Shown: positions 1-5,295 of the stretch, piece by piece | Layout of the letters: each line of letters opens with the position of its first letter | Numbering within the stretch: the first letter of the stretch is position 1 | DNA from: Succinatimonas sp. UBA7265 | GTDB lineage: Bacteria; Pseudomonadota; Gammaproteobacteria; Enterobacterales; Succinivibrionaceae | NCBI GenBank assembly: GCA_002473165.1 | Contig: DKSD01000058.1 | Span: forward strand, 1-10,237 | Direction of reading: 5' to 3' | Length of the DNA stretch: 10,237 bases | Translations under genes and position numbers: made by a program | The notes under the pieces: model-generated | What the model was told of the DNA's origin: nothing | Database searches by the model: none | Seen by the model: the letters and a program-made list of their open reading frames with translations, nothing else

Positions 1-1411
1 GAGACATTTCGTCAGAACTTAGGGTAATATCAGCTGAAGATGCGATCTCAGTCTGCCCTTTGAGCCTGCCGCCGCCGGTGAAAACGCTCTGCCCGCCAAA
101 GGGGGCTTTGAGGTCAGCGTCGAGATCGTCTCTTGAAAGGCGCAGGAGCTTTATGTACGAGCCCTCGCCGTCTGCGGTGAGCGCCCCGGATGCCAGGCTG
201 TCTTGGAGGCTGAGATCGTCCTTTAAGAACACGTCCTTGTCACCGGTGAGCGAGCCGCCGTTTCGCACTTTTACCTGAGAGGCGGATTTGGCCTCAAGCG
301 CGCTGCCCCGCTCAAATGAGGCCGCGGCCTTGTCAAGCGCAAGAGAGCCCCCTGACTGCACGCTGACGCTGCCCTGTCCTGTGACCTTAAGGCTGCCGCC
401 TTCAGCGAGGGTGGCGCTCACACCGCCTGCAATCCTCAAAGCGCCGCCTGACACCGCGGCCTCGCGGAGCTCGGCCGCGGTTTTGCCGGTGTCAAGCAGC
501 ACTGACGCGCCTTCATCCGTGAGCTTTGAGATCTCAAGGACGTCAAGCCCGCCGCCTTTTACCACGTGCGTCTGACCCGCGCCGGCTCTGATCTCTGTCT
601 GTCCTTTGAGCTGCGCGCCGCCTGAGAACGACACGGCCTCTGAGAGCAGCTTTTTGAAATCGCCGGAGAGTGCGTCCTCCGCGAGGTTTAAGAGCTTTAT
701 GTAAGAGCCCGCGCCTGCGGCCTCAATCGATCCCGCTCCGATCCCGTCTTTGAGCGCCCCGCCCTCGAGGAACACTCCCTGAACGGCTTCAAGGGCGGCG
801 CCGCCTGAAACATCGATCCGGCCACCTTGCGTGTACAGCTGCGCGCCCTCGTCAAAGACCGCGCGGGCGTCCTCGCCGCCTAAAGTCAGCACTCCGCCTG
901 AAGTGACATCCAGCCTGCCTGAGGCGCCGGCGTGCAGCGTGTTTTTAAACGCCGCGCCGCCCTCGATCCTGAGGTTTGAAGATCCGATCTCGGCCGCCCC
1001 GCTGACGCTAAACGAGCCGCCAGCGCGGTACGGGCCTTGGGCCTGAGAGCTCAGCGCGACATAGCCCTGAGGGGCAAGGGCGGTGAGCGTTCCCAGGGCC
1101 ACGCTGTGTCCGTTGCTGTATAAAGCAAGCCCGGAAGCCGACGAACTTAGGCTGTCTAAAGAGACGTCTTTGGCGCTGCCGCCGGTAAATTCCGCATCAC
1201 CGCTGACATTCAGGCCGCCGGCAGCCTGCGTGAGATCGGCGCTTATGAAGTAAGTGCCGTCGCTTTGCCGGATTGAGTTTTGCGACGTGCTGACATCCAC
1301 GGCCCAGGCCGCGCCCGGGATCGCCGCTGCCAGGGCCGCGAAAAACGCGTGCCTTAAGATCCCGCGGTAGGCGGAAACCAGAAAACCGATCGCGCCTTGT
1401 GTCTGTCTCAT
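1..1411 (-). CDS. Autotransporter-like repetitive surface protein, N-terminal 470 residues (runs off left edge)
   Basis: The reading frame stays open from an ATG at 1411-1409 to the window edge. GGAG at 1423-1420 sits 8 nt upstream and decides this start. The N-terminus is an extended signal peptide of about 37 residues: a polar, basic stretch (residues 1-21), a hydrophobic core (22-32), and a likely cleavage site after Ala-Trp-Ala at 35-37. The remainder is rich in Gly, Ser, Ala and Leu, with recurring GG-x-L and SGG turns, as in beta-helix passenger domains. A core of about 39 residues occurs twice, at residues 236-274 and 418-456. Both copies share SYIKLL at the start and LKGQTEI at the end, with 21 of 39 positions identical and an exact 182-residue period without indels. 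The signal peptide and the beta-helix character suggest an exported surface adhesin of the type V secretion kind. The diagnostic C-terminal beta-barrel lies outside the window, so 'autotransporter' is inference. No enzymatic motif was seen. Confidence 0.8.
   Translation of the reverse strand, partial: MRQTQGAIGFLVSAYRGILRHAFFAALAAAIPGAAWAVDVSTSQNSIRQSDGTYFISADLTQAAGGLNVSGDAEFTGGSAKDVSLDSLSSSASGLALYSNGHSVALGTLTALAPQGYVALSSQAQGPYRAGGSFSVSGAAEIGSSNLRIEGGAAFKNTLHAGASGRLDVTSGGVLTLGGEDARAVFDEGAQLYTQGGRIDVSGGAALEAVQGVFLEGGALKDGIGAGSIEAAGAGSYIKLLNLAEDALSGDFKKLLSEAVSFSGGAQLKGQTEIRAGAGQTHVVKGGGLDVLEISKLTDEGASVLLDTGKTAAELREAAVSGGALRIAGGVSATLAEGGSLKVTGQGSVSVQSGGSLALDKAAASFERGSALEAKSASQVKVRNGGSLTGDKDVFLKDDLSLQDSLASGALTADGEGSYIKLLRLSRDDLDADLKAPFGGQSVFTGGGRLKGQTEIASSADITLSSDEMS
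44..160 (-). repeat. Passenger repeat core, copy 2 (residues 418-456)
   Basis: This is the second copy of the 39-residue core that begins SYIKLL and ends LKGQTEI. It lies exactly 546 bp from copy 1. The middle of the core diverges, while both ends are fully conserved. Confidence 0.85.
590..706 (-). repeat. Passenger repeat core, copy 1 (residues 236-274)
   Basis: This is the first copy of the 39-residue core. Similarity continues weakly before it: residues starting VFLEGG here and VFLKDD in copy 2 lead into the core at nearly the same distance. This suggests that the whole 182-residue unit was duplicated and that the core is its best-conserved part. Confidence 0.85.
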
Positions 1412-1776
1412 AAACTCTGCTCCAAAACCTTTGCCGCATCCCTGAATATGCAAGCGTTTGAGGAAAGCGGGCGCACGAAGCCCTTTGCTAATCCGCGCAC
1501 TGGCGCACCGCTGCGCCGCGCTGCATCTCAGGAAAACCGCGCTGTGAAATTTATTGTTCTTATTTCAGATAATTAATCTGTTGTGTTCTGCTATGTCGGA
1601 TACTACACCGCTAAGCTTTTTAAATGCGTAAACGGACGTATTCTACTGCAATGTAAGACAGGGAGCTTAACTAACTTGAAATTTCAGACAGACAAAATAC
1701 AAATGCTGACGGCAGGCGTTTGCGCGAGTTTTTCAGGCAGGAAAAGGCAGGCAAAGTCTGAGACAAAAAACGTGGC
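1412..1776. other. Intergenic region upstream of the surface-protein gene (365 bp)
   Basis: No convincing gene is visible here. The stretch is both the 5' region of the leftward surface-protein gene and the 3' region of folB. It holds a perfect 6-bp inverted repeat with a 4-nt loop (GGCGCA/TGCGCC, 1502-1517), an AT-rich dyad at 1566-1580, a perfect 10-bp palindrome TGAAATTTCA at 1677-1686, and three GGCAGG words between about 1710 and 1760. I found neither a convincing -35/-10 pair for the surface protein nor a clear terminator after folB. Confidence 0.6.
1566..1580. promoter_or_regulatory. AT-rich dyad, operator-like, upstream of the surface-protein gene
   Basis: The 15-bp sequence CAGATAATTAATCTG has perfect 5-bp outer arms (CAGAT/ATCTG) around an AATTA centre. 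It lies about 155 bp upstream of the surface-protein start codon, in the most AT-rich part of the gap. This is the form of a dimeric repressor site. No regulator is identified, and a dyad this short can occur by chance. Confidence 0.3.
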
Positions 1777-2133
1777 TCAGCGAGTGCGCTCAAGCTCGAT
1801 GCCCGCGCCGGCGGCGCCGGGCACCGCCTGGGGCTTTTCAAGGCGCAGAGTAACGCTTTGGGCTTTAAAGCGCTTTAGGATTTCTGTGCACAGTTCCTCG
1901 CCCAAAGTTTCCAAAAGCTCGGCGCGGCGCTGTTGCGTGTAGTCTTTGACAAACTGCGCAAGCGCGAAATAATCGATGCTGTCTTTAAGGGAGCCTAAGG
2001 CGGCACACTCTCTGAGATCGCATTCAAGCGAACAGTTCACGAGGAGATCCTGCGCTTTGACTCGCTCCTGCGGCAGGATCCCGATGATGCAGCGGATCTT
2101 AAGATCCCGTAAAAACACTCTGTCCATGTTCAT
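1777..2133 (-). CDS. folB: Dihydroneopterin aldolase FolB
   Basis: A 118-residue protein of normal length for FolB, which converts 7,8-dihydroneopterin to 6-hydroxymethyl-7,8-dihydropterin and glycolaldehyde in the cytosolic folate pathway. Family features visible are the early I-G-x-x-x-x-E segment (Gly18, Glu23), the D-Y motif with Tyr55, the E-x-x-x-E-E helix at about 74-80, and the late L-x-K-P motif with Lys100, the expected catalytic lysine. The start ATG at 2133-2131 overlaps the tsaD stop as ATGA, and no Shine-Dalgarno is visible, so translation is probably coupled to tsaD. A second in-frame ATG two codons later (2127-2125) is also possible. FolB and TsaD have no direct biochemical link. 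Their association is known in other proteobacteria, where folB lies near tsaD. Confidence 0.92.
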   Translation of the reverse strand: MNMDRVFLRDLKIRCIIGILPQERVKAQDLLVNCSLECDLRECAALGSLKDSIDYFALAQFVKDYTQQRRAELLETLGEELCTEILKRFKAQSVTLRLEKPQAVPGAAGAGIELERTR

Positions 2134-3149
2134 TCAAGCGGCTTTAGCGCGGTAAGCGCCCAGCGGGGGTGGACGATCACGCGATCATCGCCAATCTGCC
2201 CTGCCTTAAAGCGCTGCATGCCGGCATAAGCGATCATGGCGCCGTTGTCGGTGCAGAACTCGCGCCTGGCAAAGAAGATCTCGCCGCCGCGCTTTGCCAT
2301 GAGATCTTTTAAGGCGCCGCGGATATCGGTGTTGGCGCTCACGCCGCCTGCGACGACGAGACGGTTTAATGAGGTGATCTTCAAGGCGCGCTCGCACTTG
2401 CGGCACAGCGTTTCGGCGACCGCCGCCGTAAACGACGCGGCGATGTCGCTTTTTACCTTATCAAGATCTTTTTCGTGATCGAGCGTGGCGTTGAGCACCG
2501 CGGTCTTAAGCCCGGCAAACGAGAAATCGCAGCCCGGGTTTTTGATCATCGGGCGCGGGAAGTCAAAGGCTTTGGGATCACCGCCTTTTGACAGCTCCTC
2601 AAGCTGCGGGCCGCCCGGGTAAGGCAGCCCCAGAAGCTTGGCGGTCTTGTCAAAAGCCTCGCCTGCCGCGTCGTCAACGCTCTGCCCTAAGAGCTCATAG
2701 CGCCCCGGGGCGCTTACCTTGATGAGCATGGTGTGCCCGCCTGAGATGAGCAGCGCCACAAACGGGAACTGCGGGCGCGGATCTTCGAGCATGGGCGCGA
2801 GCAGATGGCCTTCCATGTGGTGCACCGGCACGCAGGGGATCCCCAGGCCGTGCGCCAGAGCCGCGGCGCCCATGGCGCCGGTGAGCAGCGCGCCGATGAG
2901 CCCCGGTCCTGCCGTATAAGCTACCGCGCTGAGATCTTTTAAACCGCAGAGGGCTTTTTCACAGGCCAGAGTGACGAGCGGCACGACGCGCCTTATGTGA
3001 TCGCGCGAGGCCAGTTCCGGCACGACGCCGCCGTACTGGGCGTGCATGGCTATCTGGGTGTGGAGGACGTGGGAAACCAGTCCCTGCTCATCGTCATAAA
3101 TCGCCACCCCGGTTTCGTCACAGGAGCTTTCGATCCCAAGAATTCTCAT
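2130..3149 (-). CDS. tsaD: tRNA N6-adenosine threonylcarbamoyltransferase TsaD
   Basis: A 339-residue, full-length TsaD (Gcp/Kae1 family, ASKHA fold). With TsaB and TsaE it transfers the threonylcarbamoyl group from threonylcarbamoyl-AMP to adenosine 37 of ANN-decoding tRNAs, giving t6A. Motifs visible are the opening LGIESSCDETGVA at 4-16, VPELASRDH at 43-51, metal ligands in HMEGH (His111, His115), the nucleotide-binding segment SGGHT at 136-140, GEAFDKTAKLLGL at 163-175, and the C-terminal metal aspartate in CTDNGAMIA (Asp301). The start ATG at 3149-3147 has a weak AAGG at 3160-3157, 7 nt upstream. Sequence style, such as the GGVVPELASRDHIRR and FPFVALLISGGHT segments, resembles betaproteobacterial TsaD. 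It is the first gene of a two-gene transcript with folB. TsaB and TsaE are not in the window. Confidence 0.97.
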   Translation of the reverse strand: MRILGIESSCDETGVAIYDDEQGLVSHVLHTQIAMHAQYGGVVPELASRDHIRRVVPLVTLACEKALCGLKDLSAVAYTAGPGLIGALLTGAMGAAALAHGLGIPCVPVHHMEGHLLAPMLEDPRPQFPFVALLISGGHTMLIKVSAPGRYELLGQSVDDAAGEAFDKTAKLLGLPYPGGPQLEELSKGGDPKAFDFPRPMIKNPGCDFSFAGLKTAVLNATLDHEKDLDKVKSDIAASFTAAVAETLCRKCERALKITSLNRLVVAGGVSANTDIRGALKDLMAKRGGEIFFARREFCTDNGAMIAYAGMQRFKAGQIGDDRVIVHPRWALTALKPLE

Positions 3150-3176
3150 ATAAAAGCCTTAAAGGTACTCACGAAA

Positions 3177-3199
3177 TCCGCCGGACTAAGCCTGGCGGA
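3177..3199 (-). other. Hairpin in the tsaD leader
   Basis: TCCGCC (3177-3182) and GGCGGA (3194-3199) form a perfect 6-bp GC-rich stem around an 11-nt loop. It lies between the candidate TATAAT box and the tsaD start, so it would be in the 5' leader of the mRNA. It has no U-tract, so it does not look like a terminator. A role in leader stability or translation is speculative. Confidence 0.4.
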
Positions 3200-3205
3200 G
3201 ACAAC

Positions 3206-3211
3206 ATTATA
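3206..3211 (-). promoter_or_regulatory. Candidate -10 box for tsaD-folB
   Basis: On the minus strand these six bases read TATAAT, the sigma-70 consensus, 57 nt upstream of the tsaD start. The position where a -35 would sit (about 3229-3234) is a run of C on that strand, so there is no consensus -35. The call rests on the -10 alone. Confidence 0.3.
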
Positions 3212-3335
3212 AATAAAGACACGGTGAAGGGGGGATCGCGCGCAGGAAATGGTCAGATTAGCACCCAGAGATCCGCGCTTCCGCATTTGCACTCACGCAA
3301 TCACATTGCATTCGAAGAATGCACCGCAATTTCAG

Positions 3336-3362
3336 AAAACGATCGCGCTGCACGCGCGATCG
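3336..3362 (-). terminator. Candidate leftward rho-independent terminator
   Basis: CGATCGCGC (3340-3348) and GCGCGATCG (3354-3362) form a perfect 9-bp stem with a 5-nt loop. Read leftward it is followed by TTTT (3339-3336), the form of an intrinsic terminator on the minus strand. The nearest minus-strand gene to its right is pdxR, which ends at 5296 without a terminator. This hairpin may have been the pdxR terminator before the island came between them. The T-run is short, so the strength is uncertain. Confidence 0.45.
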
Positions 3363-3426
3363 CTGATTAGGCAGGATCATAACAGCCGGTTCTTAATCAC
3401 AAACAGGAACCGTTTCTTCGAGAAAC

Positions 3427-3516
3427 TCAGCGAAAAAGGATAGAAAAGTCGTTATTTCGCTGATTTCCACAATGGCTTTTCGCTGATTTTTTAAATAATG
3501 GCCACTTTATTTTTCA
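3427..3516 (+). repeat. Promoter-proximal repeat module, copy A
   Basis: This module carries three copies of one 9-mer: TCAGCGAAA at 3427-3435 and its reverse complement TTTCGCTGA at 3455-3463 and 3478-3486. All three recur in copy B exactly 286 bp downstream, with the same orientation and spacing. Weaker similarity continues to a shared TTTTTCA at 3510-3516. The last 9-mer lies 70 nt before an ATG at 3557 that has its own ribosome binding site. The form suggests an operator array for a dimeric regulator, or an RNA leader in which the first copy can pair with either of the other two. Confidence 0.75.
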
Positions 3517-3548
3517 GCTAAATAGCTTAAAATCCACCATCACAGGAT

Positions 3549-3677
3549 AAGGAGCTATGTTGAAATAATCAGCGTGACAGGTCTGCTTGAAATTGCATGG
3601 GTTAACATGATTTGACTTCGCTGCTTGATAGCGGACGAACATACGCCTTTCACTTTGGGCTTGGAGCTATTGCATAA
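3549..3677 (+). pseudogene. Probable relic of a small multidrug resistance (SugE/Gdx-type) transporter gene
   Basis: AAGGAG (3549-3554) precedes an ATG at 3557 that meets a stop after three codons. One frame over, from 3559, the sequence reads VEIISVTGLLEIAWV. This resembles transmembrane helix 1 of SugE/Gdx-type SMR proteins, including the G-L-L-E segment with the essential glutamate. One added base near codon 3 would join it to the ATG at about the normal spacing. In a third frame, 3630-3674 reads SGRTYAFHFGLGAIA, resembling the family's helix 3 segment (GTAYAxWxGIGAxG). Intact family members have about 105 residues, so the middle and C-terminus are missing. The match is by eye from memory of the family and the fragments are short. 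Chance similarity is possible, but ribosome binding site, start, and two family-like segments in the right order favour a relic. Confidence 0.4.
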
Positions 3678-3704
3678 CTTTTTCATATTTATGCCATGAA
3701 AAAA

Positions 3705-3780
3705 TTTGAAATTCAGCGAAATCGGAAGGAAAAGTCCCTTTTTCGCTGATTTTTACTTTCGTTTTTCGCTGAATTTCAAA
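3705..3780. repeat. 17-bp perfect inverted repeat upstream of the ATPase gene
   Basis: TTTGAAATTCAGCGAAA (3705-3721) is the exact reverse complement of TTTCGCTGAATTTCAAA (3764-3780), with 42 bp between them. The arms contain the first and third 9-mers of copy B, and the middle 9-mer (3741-3749) lies in the loop. The left arm can therefore pair with the middle or the last copy, giving two exclusive hairpins in DNA or RNA. Confidence 0.8.
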
Positions 3781-3802
3781 ATTACAATTATTTTGTTTTT
3801 CA
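3713..3802 (+). repeat. Promoter-proximal repeat module, copy B
   Basis: This is the second copy of the module: TCAGCGAAA at 3713-3721, TTTCGCTGA at 3741-3749 and 3764-3772, and TTTTTCA at 3796-3802. Every element is offset by exactly 286 bp from copy A. The last 9-mer ends 68 nt before the ATPase start codon, against 70 nt from copy A to the relic's ATG, so both copies sit in the same place relative to a gene start. The AT-rich stretch between the module and the ATG (3803-3840) would hold the promoter. TAATAT at 3823-3828 is a possible -10, but no good -35 was found. Confidence 0.75.
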
Positions 3803-3840
3803 TAAAGATAATTCTAAATTGTTAATATAACGGGCTTCAA

Positions 3841-5295
3841 ATGAATGTCTCCAATATTATTGGACGAGATAATGAAATTGCAGAATTGCAACGTCTTTAC
3901 AGATCAAAAAAGTCAGAATTCATAGCGATTTTTGGGCGCAGACGCATAGGTAAATCTTTTTTAATCAACGAGTTTTTTCGTAATAAAATCAGTTTTTCCG
4001 CGGTAGGTACATATTTAAAAGGCAGTGATAAAGACAATGTTTCTTACCGCCAGATCCAGCTTGAACATTTTTACGACTCGCTGAAAATCGCAGGGTTAGA
4101 TCAAACAGAGCCCCCGCCCCGGAACTGGCGAGAATGCTTTTTTTTGCTCAGAAAAGTTCTCAGCAGGAAGCGGAGCCGCAGAAAAGTGATTTTTCTGGAC
4201 GAACTGCCATGGCTTGCGGGACCGCAATCAGCCGAGATGATCGCTGAACTTGGGTATTTTTGGAATTCATGGGCCGACAGCCAGCGCAATATTGTTTTGA
4301 TTGTATGCGGTTCTGCCACCAGCTGGATACTCGATAACATCATTCACGACTATGGAGGGCTCCACAATCGAATCACCAAGTTCTTTAGGTTGCGCCCTTT
4401 TACTCTTGCCGAATGTGAAAAATACTATAAAAAGCGCGGATTCCATCTGTCACGCTATGAAATGTGCATCAGTTACATGGCATTAGGCGGCATTCCTTAC
4501 TACCTTGATAAACTGAACCCTAAACTCACCATAGCGGAAAATCTCGATCACATTTTCTTCGCCGATGAAACGATCCATCAGGAATTCAAAGATGTATATG
4601 CAGGTCTTTACGCAACAACCGACAGATACGTTGATGTAGTAAAAACCGTCGGCAGGCGGTTTTATGGCATGACACAGGCTGAAATCAGCGAAGCATCATC
4701 TATAAAAAGCGGAGGAACACTAAGCAGGCTGCTTACAAATCTCAAAGACTCCGGCATCATCCATGAATACCCCAGATACGGGAAACAGCGTGTGGAAACT
4801 GTTTACCAGCTGAGAGATTTCTTCTCGCTGTTCTATCTGAAATTCATTGACGGAAGACAGGTCAGTGCCGGAGGATGGCTCAGCAAGGACAGAACAGGAG
4901 CATTCAACAGCTGGGCCGGAGATACTTTTGAACTGCTTTGTTTTGAACATCTTTCTCAGATCAAAAATGCACTGCGCCTGCCATCGATTGACAGACGTTT
5001 CAGCTGGCGAGGGACTTCACCTGAAGGAAAAGGGGCGCAGATCGACCTTGTAATCGAATGCAACGCGGCGCGCACAGATTACCTTTGCGAAATGAAATTT
5101 TGCGCAGACAATTTCGTTATCGAAAAAAGAACGCGTGATGATATTCAAAACAAAATCGAAGCCTACACTGCAAGCAAAATGCACAGTAAAACCCACTCCT
5201 TGCAAATTGTCCTGGTAACCACCTTGGGACTTTACAAGGGTATGCATTCAGGCCTGATAAACCAAACACTGACGCTTAAGGATCTGTTTTCATAA
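3841..5295 (+). CDS. AAA-type ATPase with C-terminal PD-(D/E)XK nuclease-like domain (ATPase_2/DUF234 type)
   Basis: A 484-residue protein opening with N-I-I-G-R-D-N-E, as in the 'archaeal-type' ATPase_2 family. Walker A is GRRRIGKS at 32-39, Walker B is VIFLDE at 116-121, and a sensor-1-like strand IVLIVCGSAT is at 151-160. A winged-helix-like linker follows at about 255-335, then a restriction-endonuclease-like domain with Glu364, Asp402 (in QIDLVIE) and Glu417-x-Lys419 as the likely D...ExK site. All expected motor and nuclease residues are present, so it looks intact. Members are widespread, often on mobile or defence-associated DNA, and mostly uncharacterised. Substrate and role here are unknown. 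Codon use and base composition are AT-richer than in neighbours, with AGA, ATA and TTA codons, suggesting transfer. The Shine-Dalgarno is weak. The stop codon touches the convergent pdxR stop. Confidence 0.88.
   Translation: MNVSNIIGRDNEIAELQRLYRSKKSEFIAIFGRRRIGKSFLINEFFRNKISFSAVGTYLKGSDKDNVSYRQIQLEHFYDSLKIAGLDQTEPPPRNWRECFFLLRKVLSRKRSRRKVIFLDELPWLAGPQSAEMIAELGYFWNSWADSQRNIVLIVCGSATSWILDNIIHDYGGLHNRITKFFRLRPFTLAECEKYYKKRGFHLSRYEMCISYMALGGIPYYLDKLNPKLTIAENLDHIFFADETIHQEFKDVYAGLYATTDRYVDVVKTVGRRFYGMTQAEISEASSIKSGGTLSRLLTNLKDSGIIHEYPRYGKQRVETVYQLRDFFSLFYLKFIDGRQVSAGGWLSKDRTGAFNSWAGDTFELLCFEHLSQIKNALRLPSIDRRFSWRGTSPEGKGAQIDLVIECNAARTDYLCEMKFCADNFVIEKRTRDDIQNKIEAYTASKMHSKTHSLQIVLVTTLGLYKGMHSGLINQTLTLKDLFS

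Larger units (their letters stand above)
3150..3426. other. Non-coding region rich in palindromes, upstream of tsaD
   Basis: I see no supported gene here. After the tsaD leader come four closely spaced inverted repeats: TGCATTC-GAA-GAATGCA (3307-3323), a 9-bp GC-rich stem (3340-3362), CGGTTC/GAACCG (about 3388-3412), and GTTTCT-TCG-AGAAAC (3412-3426). Three of the four are perfect with loops of 3-5 nt. The AT-rich island begins directly after the last one. Base composition up to here still resembles the surrounding chromosome. Confidence 0.55.

Noticed and set aside
1197..1439. An 80-codon leftward frame over the surface-protein signal peptide
   Set aside because: It overlaps the signal peptide in another frame. 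The surface-protein frame has a proper ribosome binding site, a signal peptide and 470 open codons.
1583..1942. A 119-codon rightward open frame
   Set aside because: It runs antisense into the folB 3' end, has no ribosome binding site, and its protein matches no family I know. FolB on the other strand has all its motifs.
3300..3560. Guanidine riboswitch upstream of the SMR relic
   Set aside because: I looked for paired hairpins with ACGR loops (mini-ykkC type) because of the possible SugE relic. The loops here are GAA, TGCAC and TCG, so the signature is absent.
3427..3802. CRISPR array
   Set aside because: The 9-mers are too short, occur in both orientations, and their spacing is duplicated rather than regular with unique spacers. 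No cas gene is present.
3427..5295. Insertion sequence or transposon ends around the island
   Set aside because: I found no transposase, no matching terminal inverted repeats at both ends, and no target-site duplication at 3427 and 5295.
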